12,046 bases of DNA, from contig JAEWHR010000104.1 of NCBI GenBank assembly GCA_023387655.1, positions 1-12,046 of the forward strand. The letters run 5' to 3'. This DNA comes from Bacillota bacterium. Its GTDB lineage: Bacteria > Bacillota > Clostridia > Lachnospirales > Lachnospiraceae. Shown piece after piece: positions 1-5,894 of the stretch. A program made the position numbers and the translations under genes. Numbering within the stretch: the stretch's first letter is position 1; each line of letters starts with the position of its first letter. The notes below the pieces were generated by a model. The model worked only from the letters and a program-made list of their open reading frames with translations. It did not search any database and was not told the DNA's origin.

Positions 1-20
1 ATCGCCATGAGAGGATTTTT

Positions 21-1637
21 ATGATTATACAGGAATCGATGACAATTGAGCAAAAGCTATCCATACTTTCAGATGCTGCAAAGTACGATGTGGCATGTAC
101 TTCTAGTGGTGTTGCTCGTGATGGTAAAGATGGTAGCATCGGAAATACAGTAGCAAGTGGAATTTGTCATGCATTTTCAGCGGATGGAAGATGTATTAGC
201 TTATTAAAAATTCTATTTACAAATGAGTGTATCTTCGATTGTAAGTATTGTATTAACCGTATGTCGAATGATGTTCCTAGAACAACGTTTACGCCCGAAG
301 AGGTATGCAGTCTAACGATGGAGTTTTATCGCAGAAACTATATAGAAGGATTATTTTTAAGTTCTGGTATCATAAAAACTCCGAACTATACGATGGAACT
401 TATCGGTAGGACACTTAAGATGTTGCGTACTGAATATCATTTTAACGGCTATATTCATTGTAAAGCGATTCCTGGGGCTGATCCGGAGCTAATAGAAACA
501 ATCGGTTGGTACGCTGACCGTATGAGTGTTAATCTCGAGCTTCCAACTGCGGAAGGCTTGAGGTTATTAGCACCGCATAAAAATCGAAAAAATATACTCA
601 ATCCAATCCGCCAGATCCAGGCTGGTATTGAGGAGAGTAGAGAAAATTTTGGTATGATGGGTGGTAATAAGGGAGCATATTGGCATACAAGAAGAAAGGT
701 TGAACAAAAATCAATTGCTAGGAAAAGAGAAGAGGATGCCTTACTTCATATTGGACATAAAGACCAAATACGTCGGGAAATAGAGAGTAAACCAGATAAA
801 AGTGTTGGTTTATCAAAGCGGATTCTTACTGGATGGGAAGATGAAAATTCAAAAATCATTACTCCAAATCATAGAATTTATCATAGCAATCAAGGAGTTT
901 CTACTAATATAGAGTCATCCTCTGTGATAGCAAAACCCCAGGGACTTACTATGTGGAATCAACTTGGAGGTAATCGTGGATTTGTACCAGCAGGTCAGAG
1001 TACTCAGATGATTATTGGTGCAACAGGAGAGACTGATTATGAAATTGTTCAAGTAACGGAAGCTTTATATCAGAAATTTGACTTAAAAAGAGTTTTTTTC
1101 TCTGCATTTATTCGTGTGAATGAAGATAATGCATTGCCAGTTTTATCAGGAGGTCCTCCATTACTAAGAGAACATCGATTGTATCAGGCAGATTGGTTAT
1201 TACGGTATTATGGTTTTGAAGCTACCGAACTTTTAACCAAAGAGAGACCAAACTTTAATGTTTTTTTTGATCCGAAGTGTAACTGGGCAATAGGTCATTT
1301 AGAACAGTTTCCGGTAGAAGTTAATACTGCAGATTATTACACTTTGCTTAGAGTGCCTGGTATTGGTCCTAAGTCAGCAGGGCGTATTGTTAAAGCAAGA
1401 CAGATGTCAAAACTTAGATTTGAAGATTTGAAAAAAATCGGAGTCGTATTAAAGCGTGCACTTTATTTTATCACCTGTAGCGGAAAGATGATGTATCCGA
1501 CGAAGATAGAAGAGAATTATATAACCAATCAGATGCTCCAACTTAACGAAAAGTTACCAAGTCATATTACTAATGGTGGCATAACGTATCAACAATTATC
1601 ATTGTTTGATAATCCTCAGATGCTTCATAATGGATAG
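21..1637 (+). CDS. Putative DNA modification/repair radical SAM protein (TIGR03916-like)
   Basis: Predicted iron-sulfur radical SAM enzyme acting in DNA metabolism; its reaction is not known to me. Cys70, Cys74 and Cys77 form the CxxxCxxC cluster motif that ligates the 4Fe-4S/SAM centre. Around residues 442-460, LLRVPGIGPKSAGRIV is a helix-hairpin-helix DNA-binding motif. The N-terminal DAAKYDVACTSSG stretch and FVPAGQSTQMIIGAT (about 321-335) match the family I know as 'rSAM linked to UDG'. Two features stand out. About 100 mostly polar residues (roughly 208-317) lie where I remember only a short linker, making the protein 538 aa rather than about 420. QLSLF at 525-529 matches the bacterial beta-clamp-binding consensus. 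The ATG at 21 follows AGAGG (10-14) with 6 nt spacing; ATG at 39 is a weaker alternative. The DUF4130 partner follows after 15 bp. Family confidence is high; function is inferred. Confidence 0.9.
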   Translation: MIIQESMTIEQKLSILSDAAKYDVACTSSGVARDGKDGSIGNTVASGICHAFSADGRCISLLKILFTNECIFDCKYCINRMSNDVPRTTFTPEEVCSLTMEFYRRNYIEGLFLSSGIIKTPNYTMELIGRTLKMLRTEYHFNGYIHCKAIPGADPELIETIGWYADRMSVNLELPTAEGLRLLAPHKNRKNILNPIRQIQAGIEESRENFGMMGGNKGAYWHTRRKVEQKSIARKREEDALLHIGHKDQIRREIESKPDKSVGLSKRILTGWEDENSKIITPNHRIYHSNQGVSTNIESSSVIAKPQGLTMWNQLGGNRGFVPAGQSTQMIIGATGETDYEIVQVTEALYQKFDLKRVFFSAFIRVNEDNALPVLSGGPPLLREHRLYQADWLLRYYGFEATELLTKERPNFNVFFDPKCNWAIGHLEQFPVEVNTADYYTLLRVPGIGPKSAGRIVKARQMSKLRFEDLKKIGVVLKRALYFITCSGKMMYPTKIEENYITNQMLQLNEKLPSHITNGGITYQQLSLFDNPQMLHNG

Positions 1638-1652
1638 TGAATAGAGGTTTGT

Positions 1653-2588
1653 ATGAAAGAAAAACGAATATATCAATGTGAAGACAGTTTAGAAGGAATC
1701 TTTTCCGCTGTCTATGTAGCATGGGAATCAAGATATGGACATGATTATATTGAACTAGAAGTACTAGGAATGGAAGAAGAGTATAATTTAAAACTATTTT
1801 CAGAGTATATCATGGTAGAGAATAACCCAGAAAATGCTTCTAAAGTAGCAAATTCCATTAAAAAAAAGATATCAACCCATGCTTACCAGATGGTTGCAAG
1901 AGCTGCATTAAGTAATGATAAAAGGAAAGCGAATGCAATTTATCATTTCTTAGTACGTGGTTTTGCATATGGGGCTAAAGTAGAAGATTATCTATCGGAT
2001 CCATATGTTCAAATAATTTTTGAGTTAAATCGATATGTGGGGAATGATGCTCATTTATATACTGGATTTGTTCGATTTACAGAATTAGATAATGGAATAT
2101 TGTTTGCTAAGATTGAACCTAAAAATAACGTACTTGAAATAATAACACCACATTTTGCAGATCGTCTCTCAAAGGAAAACTTTATGATTTTGGATGTGAA
2201 AAGAAAAATAGCTACTATACACAGAAGTAATTCCGCATGGTTTTTAACCGCTATTTCAGAGGAGGAATTGACTACATTACTTTCTGCCACAGAGAAAAAA
2301 GAAAAGTATGAGAAACTATGGAAAACATTTTTTGAAAGCATTGCAATTAAAGAGCGAGAGAATAAAGTTTGTCAACGAAATCATGTTGCGATTCATTATC
2401 GAAAGTATATGACTGAATTTATGGAAGATAAGGAAGATAAGGCCAAAAAAGATAAAGAGGATAAGAATGAAAGAGATAAAATCATCGAGAATGGGCTTAT
2501 CAAGTATGAACTCAGTAAGGATAAATCCATCGAGAACGGGCAAATCAAAAATAATATTGAGATAACAGGGAAGAATAATAATGAATAG
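1653..2588 (+). CDS. Probable DNA metabolism protein, DUF4130 family (TIGR03915-like), unfused form
   Basis: Partner protein of the radical SAM enzyme upstream. Residues about 1-255 carry the DUF4130 pattern: an opening like YxCEDSLEGIFSAVYVAW, the segment FLVRGFAYG near 99-107, and a C-terminal block LWKTFFESIAIKERENxxxQRNHVAxHYRKYMTEF at about 222-256. In many bacteria this domain is fused to a uracil-DNA glycosylase-like domain, which is the established reason for linking the pair to DNA repair. Here no glycosylase domain follows. The protein ends in a Lys/Asp/Glu-rich tail (about 257-311) containing a 15-residue-period duplication, DKIIENGLIK and DKSIENGQIK. An AGAGG ribosome binding site at 1643-1647 supports the ATG. 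The stop overlaps the start of the next gene by 8 bp, consistent with translational coupling. Its biochemical activity is unknown. Confidence 0.87.
   Translation: MKEKRIYQCEDSLEGIFSAVYVAWESRYGHDYIELEVLGMEEEYNLKLFSEYIMVENNPENASKVANSIKKKISTHAYQMVARAALSNDKRKANAIYHFLVRGFAYGAKVEDYLSDPYVQIIFELNRYVGNDAHLYTGFVRFTELDNGILFAKIEPKNNVLEIITPHFADRLSKENFMILDVKRKIATIHRSNSAWFLTAISEEELTTLLSATEKKEKYEKLWKTFFESIAIKERENKVCQRNHVAIHYRKYMTEFMEDKEDKAKKDKEDKNERDKIIENGLIKYELSKDKSIENGQIKNNIEITGKNNNE
2475..2549 (+). repeat. In-frame 30-bp imperfect direct repeat in the DUF4130 gene tail
   Basis: Segments 2475-2504 and 2520-2549 are near-identical, differing at a handful of bases, and are offset by 45 bp (15 codons). They encode DKIIENGLIK and DKSIENGQIK. 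The repeat follows an AAGGATAA/AAAGATAA-type purine-rich stretch encoding EDK/KDK motifs, so the tail seems to have grown by local duplication. Confidence 0.7.
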
Positions 2589-3342
2589 AGAGAGCCAGTT
2601 TGATTGGTCTAGCATTACATTTGATGAAAAAGCATATCAATCATTTATTTCTTATTTATGTAGTCAAGTAGATGAACAATATAAGGATTTTTCGAATAAA
2701 TTAATTCCTCAAGTGAATAATATGATTGGAATTCGTCTCCCTCTCTTACAGGCAATAGCGAAACAAATTGCCAAAGGAGATTACGTTGGCTTTTTGTCTC
2801 ATCGAAACATTCAGTACTTTGAAGAGGTTATGATTCAAGGATTTGTGATTGGAAACTTATCCAATCATCCAATGGATGAAATTAAAAGCTTTCTTATGCA
2901 ACATGTACCTAAACTTAATAATTGGTCAACTTGTGATTCTTTTTGTTCATCTTTAAAAGTCGCAAAAAAGCATCCTCAAGAATTTTGGGAACTTATCCTA
3001 CCCTATGCTAATTCAGACAACTGCTATGAGATTAGATTTTTTATCGTTATGTGCCTTAATTATTACATAAATGATGAATATGTAAATTTAGTAGATGAGA
3101 TTTTGCAATCGATTCATAGTGAGGAATACTATGTTAATATGGCTATTTGTTGGGCTTATACTGAGATGTTTCAATTAGACTCTAGTCGAGTGTTGGAATA
3201 TTTAAAAAAATTAAAACAGAAGATAGAGATAGAGGAAAACAAAAGATGTCGGTTTTTATTACAAAAAACAATATCAAAAATATGTGATTCTAGGAAAATT
3301 ACGACAGAAAAGAAAGCCATTGTTCGTTCTTATCATGTATAA
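2581..3342 (+). CDS. DNA alkylation repair protein, AlkD-like HEAT-repeat family
   Basis: Predicted DNA glycosylase-type or damage-binding protein of the AlkD/COG4912 superfamily, which removes or recognises alkylated bases using an all-helical HEAT-like scaffold. At 253 aa it has a normal length for the family. The order of elements fits: a helical N-terminus with IRLPLLQAIAKQIAK, then NNWSTCDSF (Trp115, Asp119), YEIRFFIVMCLNYY (Arg152), and YYVNMAICWAYTEMF (Trp191). Trp115, Asp119 and Trp191 appear to match the Trp/Asp/Trp trio that contacts the lesion in Bacillus cereus AlkD; this correspondence comes from memory, not an alignment. The start ATG lies inside the end of the DUF4130 gene (ATGAATAG overlap), with AGGGA at 2567-2571 as ribosome binding site. 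No terminator follows within 60 bp, so the downstream lipoprotein gene may be co-transcribed. Confidence 0.85.
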   Translation: MNRESQFDWSSITFDEKAYQSFISYLCSQVDEQYKDFSNKLIPQVNNMIGIRLPLLQAIAKQIAKGDYVGFLSHRNIQYFEEVMIQGFVIGNLSNHPMDEIKSFLMQHVPKLNNWSTCDSFCSSLKVAKKHPQEFWELILPYANSDNCYEIRFFIVMCLNYYINDEYVNLVDEILQSIHSEEYYVNMAICWAYTEMFQLDSSRVLEYLKKLKQKIEIEENKRCRFLLQKTISKICDSRKITTEKKAIVRSYHV

Positions 3343-3367
3343 ACCTTTCATGCGGTGGAATACTAAG

Positions 3368-3388
3368 CAAGTAAAGAAATATTACTTG
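3368..3388 (+). repeat. Small inverted repeat ahead of the lipoprotein gene
   Basis: CAAGTAA (3368-3374) and TTACTTG (3382-3388) are perfect 7-bp arms around a 7-nt A-rich loop, ending 2 nt before the AGGAGGAG ribosome binding site of the lipoprotein gene. There is no T run, so it is not an intrinsic terminator. It could be a weak mRNA stem or an operator, or simply chance in AT-rich DNA. Confidence 0.35.
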
Positions 3389-3402
3389 ATAGGAGGAGAC
3401 TC

Positions 3403-3654
3403 ATGAAGAAGAAATTGTGTTTCTTAATGGCCGTTGCTATGTTAAGTATGTTTGCGATGACTGCTTGTTCAAACAATGATGGAGTGGGTAATGGTAATGT
3501 AACATCTACACCAGCACCAGGTAACAATAATAATACTGTTACACCAGGAACAAATGGAACAAATGGAACTAACGGAAACAATGGTACAACAACTATAGTA
3601 CCAACAACAGCTCCAACAACCCATCCAACAACGAATCCAACAAAAACACCATAA
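3403..3654 (+). CDS. Small low-complexity lipoprotein
   Basis: An 83-residue predicted surface lipoprotein of unknown role. The N-terminus has a KKK charge, a hydrophobic stretch (residues 6-19) and a lipobox ending MTAC, with Cys22 as the predicted lipidated residue after signal peptidase II cleavage. The mature part, about 60 residues, has no recognisable domain. It is rich in Asn, Gly, Thr and Pro, with NGTNGT-type repeats (about 51-61) followed by TTxPTT repeats (about 67-80), resembling a wall-spanning spacer without a head domain. A strong AGGAGGAG site (3391-3398) sits 4-5 nt from the ATG. It lies 60 bp after the alkylation repair gene and ends just before a bidirectional terminator. 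It may be a complete tiny protein or the remnant of a larger one; codon use looks ordinary. Lipoprotein status is fairly sure, function unknown. Confidence 0.72.
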   Translation: MKKKLCFLMAVAMLSMFAMTACSNNDGVGNGNVTSTPAPGNNNNTVTPGTNGTNGTNGNNGTTTIVPTTAPTTHPTTNPTKTP

Positions 3655-3667
3655 ACGAATTAGCAAA

Positions 3668-3706
3668 AAAGAGTCTATTTCAGTTTGTAATTGAAATAGA
3701 CTCTTT
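3668..3706. terminator. Bidirectional intrinsic terminator between convergent genes
   Basis: Perfect 15-bp arms AAAGAGTCTATTTCA (3668-3682) and TGAAATAGACTCTTT (3692-3706) surround a 9-nt loop. On the minus strand the stem is followed by a longer T run (complement of the A run at 3665-3670), so it should terminate the HAD-GNAT gene well. On the plus strand the tail is TTT then AT-rich, probably enough to end the operon finishing with the lipoprotein gene. Confidence 0.88.
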
Positions 3707-3722
3707 ATGTTAATTATTATTG

Positions 3723-4910
3723 CTACTTATTAGGATTTTCAATCACATAGAGATTACATGTTCTACCCTTATGGAAGATTTCGCTTTCAAAGTTCATACC
3801 AATATGTTTCGCAACCTTTATAGAACGTATATTTTTTTTATCTATAACAGCTACAATACGTGGTATATGAAGTACATAAAATGCATACTCTAATACACTT
3901 TTAGCGCATTCAATAGCATAACCATATCCCCAATGATGGACATTTAATAAATAGCCAAGTTCAATTTCAAAACGCCCGTTTATCTCGGAATTTTGAATAC
4001 CACATCTGCCTATTAATTCACCTGTCTCTTTACTAAATACACCCCAGTATCCATAACCATAAAAATTATAAACATTTTTGATATAAGCTTTATGTTTTTC
4101 GATCTCTTCTTGAAGATATTCATCGATATCGTCTATGAATTCTCGTACCTCAGGCTGCTGATAGATGTGGTACATAGAAAAAATATCATCGGTACTTAAC
4201 TCCCTTATGATAAGGCGTTGTGTAGTCGCGATGGTGACTGGTTTTCCATGTGAGCGAAGATAAACATTATTTAAAAATTGAAAAGTAATTTCTTCAAATC
4301 CTTCGACAATAATATCAGCTTTACTTAAATCTTGATTACCAGAATTCTCATTATAATAACCCACACAGGTCATATTAGCTGCTTTTGCAGCAGTAACTCC
4401 ATTGTAGGAATCTTCAATCACCAAACATTCCTCTGGAGAGACACCTAATAAATTAGCAGCTTTTAAAAATATATCAGGAGCTGGTTTCGAATGTTTTAAA
4501 TCCATACCTGAAACATATTCATGAAAGAAAGGTGATAGGTTTAAATTCTTAGCAGTCTTTTCAATCTGTTCCATTGGCGAAGAGCTAGCAATGGCAAGTT
4601 TGATTGGATACTGTGAAAGATGTTTAATTAAATCCACTACATAGGGAACTGCAGGGTAGGGTTCTTCTACTTCTAATTGTTCTAAAACCTCATGTTTCAA
4701 CTGTATAATTTCCTCTGCGGTATTTGAAAGTTGAAAATCCTTGATTAGTTGGTCAACCATATACCGATCTGTGTTACCAATAAATTGGTAACAGTATTCT
4801 TTTGATAAATCCAATCCATAATGTTTCATTGCTTTTTGGAAAGCTTTACAATGTAGTGGCTCACTATCTATTATAACTCCATCCATGTCAAATAGAATCG
4901 CTTTTAACAC
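3723..4910 (-). CDS. HAD-superfamily hydrolase fused to GNAT N-acetyltransferase
   Basis: Predicted cytosolic two-domain enzyme. Residues 1 to about 215 form a HAD subfamily IA phosphatase/beta-phosphoglucomutase-like domain: motif I FDMDGVIIDSEPLH with nucleophile Asp8 and Asp10, motif II IASSSP (Ser109), motif III Lys142 in SKPAPDIF, and motif IV with Glu166-Asp167 in VIEDSYNGVTAAKAA. Residues about 229-395 form a RimJ/RimL-like GNAT domain: TQRLIIREL opening, GELIGRCGI, ELGYLL, and the acetyl-CoA loop HHWGYGYA near 326-333. All core motifs of both halves are present, so both domains could be active. The substrates are unknown. The start is set at GTG 4910 because GGAG (4919-4922) is 8 nt upstream and the resulting MLKAILFDMDG matches family N-termini; a GTG at 4919 would overlap that site. 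The reading frame is continuous through the linker. Confidence 0.88.
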   Translation of the reverse strand: MLKAILFDMDGVIIDSEPLHCKAFQKAMKHYGLDLSKEYCYQFIGNTDRYMVDQLIKDFQLSNTAEEIIQLKHEVLEQLEVEEPYPAVPYVVDLIKHLSQYPIKLAIASSSPMEQIEKTAKNLNLSPFFHEYVSGMDLKHSKPAPDIFLKAANLLGVSPEECLVIEDSYNGVTAAKAANMTCVGYYNENSGNQDLSKADIIVEGFEEITFQFLNNVYLRSHGKPVTIATTQRLIIRELSTDDIFSMYHIYQQPEVREFIDDIDEYLQEEIEKHKAYIKNVYNFYGYGYWGVFSKETGELIGRCGIQNSEINGRFEIELGYLLNVHHWGYGYAIECAKSVLEYAFYVLHIPRIVAVIDKKNIRSIKVAKHIGMNFESEIFHKGRTCNLYVIENPNK

Positions 4911-4918
4911 AGGGATCA

Positions 4919-4922
4919 CTCC
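4919..4922 (-). promoter_or_regulatory. Ribosome binding site fixing the HAD-GNAT start
   Basis: On the minus strand GGAG is followed by 8 nt and then the GTG at 4910. The other in-frame GTG (4919) shares a base with this GGAG, so it lacks a usable site. Confidence 0.6.
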
Positions 4923-5046
4923 AATCTTTTAAAATTAAACATAGCTTATCATTTTTCTTACCTCATTGCAAGGTAATAACTGTTATAAAAGGATTTCTAT
5001 GTGATATAAAATGTTATATTTATTGGAAAGAGGATTGGAATATGGA

Positions 5047-5075
5047 TAGATAAATAAGGCGGGTTTTGATATAAT
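5047..5075 (+). promoter_or_regulatory. Promoter-like site with extended -10 and no gene in front of it
   Basis: TAGATA (5047-5052), a 17-bp spacer and TATAAT (5070-5075) preceded by TGA give an extended -10 sigma-A-like promoter on the plus strand. No plus-strand coding gene starts until 5895, so a transcript would run antisense into the small membrane protein gene at 5189-5587. Such matches also arise by chance in AT-rich DNA. I see nothing else convincing in 4911-5188. Confidence 0.35.
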
Positions 5076-5188
5076 AAGGTATATAAGTTAGTTAGCAGGA
5101 ATGAAGCGTAGGTAAAAAACAGGTTCCATTTGATAAAGTGTATGATACTTATTAAGTGGTGGAATACTGGGATAGAAATGAGAATTTC

Positions 5189-5587
5189 CTAAGAATTACG
5201 GTTTAATAATTTCTCAAAAAATAATCCAGCAAAGAACCAAGCAGGAAGGTAATCAAAACGGATGACTCCCTTAATGTTATATTTTGCTTTGCTATAGTCC
5301 CAAGGACAAGCTTTTATTTTTTTTAATGCAATACCACTTAGGTATTCCATGGAAAGTATTGAAAAAGCATAGATAGAACCACGAAAAAAAGCACAATGAT
5401 TTTTAAGGGCCTTACTAGCCGGTGTGATTAATACAGCTAGGCCATAGATTGGAAACATCCATATTGAAGTATGACAGGATAAGGTTTTATCCTTGGTTTT
5501 GATTGAGTGGAGACCTGTCCAAAAGCATTCCATACACCAACCACTAAGCCCACATAATAAAAAGTCAGTTAAAAGATTCTTTTTCAT
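5189..5587 (-). CDS. Small membrane protein, putative ABC-transporter type IV family (PF06541-like)
   Basis: A 132-residue integral membrane protein with about four hydrophobic segments (roughly 7-27, 42-60, 67-87 and 113-127). It resembles the Clostridia family annotated as 'putative ABC-transporter type IV': GLSGWCMECFW near 13-23, SIWMFPIYGLA near 41-51, MEYLSG near 80-85, WDYSKAKYNIKGVIRFDY near 96-113, and a Trp-containing last helix. The family name is weakly founded; no ATPase gene lies nearby and the transport role is unproven. Cys18-Met-Glu20 in the first helix and Glu81 are charged or polar residues inside the membrane, typical of the family. The ATG follows AAAGGAGG (minus strand, about 5600-5607) with a rather long spacer of about 12 nt. 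It is an isolated gene, with a possible promoter at 5626-5654. Confidence 0.78.
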   Translation of the reverse strand: MKKNLLTDFLLCGLSGWCMECFWTGLHSIKTKDKTLSCHTSIWMFPIYGLAVLITPASKALKNHCAFFRGSIYAFSILSMEYLSGIALKKIKACPWDYSKAKYNIKGVIRFDYLPAWFFAGLFFEKLLNRNS

Positions 5588-5625
5588 AACAAGAGCTAGC
5601 CTCCTTTCAGTATGTCTACAAAAAT

Positions 5626-5654
5626 CTAATAGAGATTAATGTAACTTATGTTAA
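5626..5654 (-). promoter_or_regulatory. Candidate sigma-A promoter of the small membrane protein gene
   Basis: On the minus strand TTAACA (5649-5654) and TATTAG (5626-5631) are separated by 17 bp, matching five of six and four of six consensus bases. The site lies 39 bp upstream of the ATG at 5587, a suitable distance. Confidence 0.45.
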
Positions 5655-5700
5655 GATTTAAAAGTATCTTTCCGTAGTATTTGTAATATAGAGATAAGGT

Positions 5701-5772
5701 ATTCATAATGTTTTCGTATTTACCAGAGTAATCAAAGTGGTACGTTCTTGTATTTGCCAAAACATTATGAAT
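5701..5772. repeat. Perfect 14-bp inverted repeat in a divergent promoter region
   Basis: ATTCATAATGTTTT (5701-5714) and AAAACATTATGAAT (5759-5772) are exact reverse complements separated by 44 bp. The enclosed segment starts and ends with related words, GTATTTACC (5716-5724) and GTATTTGCC (5750-5758), in direct orientation; a third, TTATTTACC, is at 5787-5795. There is no flanking T run suited to termination. It may be paired binding sites of a regulator, a long hairpin, or a remnant of a small mobile repeat. Confidence 0.7.
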
Positions 5773-5840
5773 TAATAATAAGTTTCTTATTTACCAAGGC
5801 TATCAATTGACGAATAAACGTTGTATAGAAAGAAATGTAT

Positions 5841-5869
5841 TTGACATAAAGTAATAATTTAAATAGTCA
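5841..5869 (+). promoter_or_regulatory. Candidate promoter of the CYTH gene (weak -10)
   Basis: A consensus TTGACA (5841-5846) is followed after 17 bp by TAGTCA (5864-5869), which matches only half of the -10 consensus. It sits 25 bp before the ATG, close for a leader containing AAGGAG at 5881-5886. The -35 is strong, so the site is plausible but not secure. Confidence 0.35.
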
Positions 5870-5894
5870 TATAAAAATCTAAGGAGATATAAAA

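Larger units (their letters stand above)
5588..5894. other. Divergent intergenic region of 307 bp
   Basis: This stretch separates the minus-strand membrane protein gene from the plus-strand CYTH gene. It holds candidate promoters for both (5626-5654 minus, 5841-5869 plus), a perfect 14-bp inverted repeat (5701-5714 and 5759-5772), and three related TATTTRCC words at about 5717-5724, 5751-5758 and 5788-5795. I found no ORF with a ribosome binding site and no recognisable RNA gene in it. Confidence 0.6.

Noticed and set aside
2051..2615. Minus-strand ORFs of 96 and 99 aa opposite the DUF4130 gene
   Set aside because: They lie wholly or mostly antisense to a well-supported coding gene and have composition expected from reading AT-rich codons backwards (Ile/Leu/Phe-rich); no ribosome binding site or family resemblance.
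3363..3666. Minus-strand ORFs opposite the lipoprotein gene
   Set aside because: Val/Pro- and Trp/Cys-rich low-complexity products are mirror images of the Asn/Thr/Gly repeats on the coding strand, and one crosses the terminator region.
4958..4976. TTACCT/AGGTAA small hairpin upstream of the HAD-GNAT gene
   Set aside because: Six-bp arms with a 7-nt loop and no T run; expected by chance in AT-rich intergenic DNA.
3350..5172. GGTGGAATACT occurring near 3354 and near 5158
   Set aside because: An 11-bp shared word without further similarity around it; no evidence of an insertion element or attachment site.
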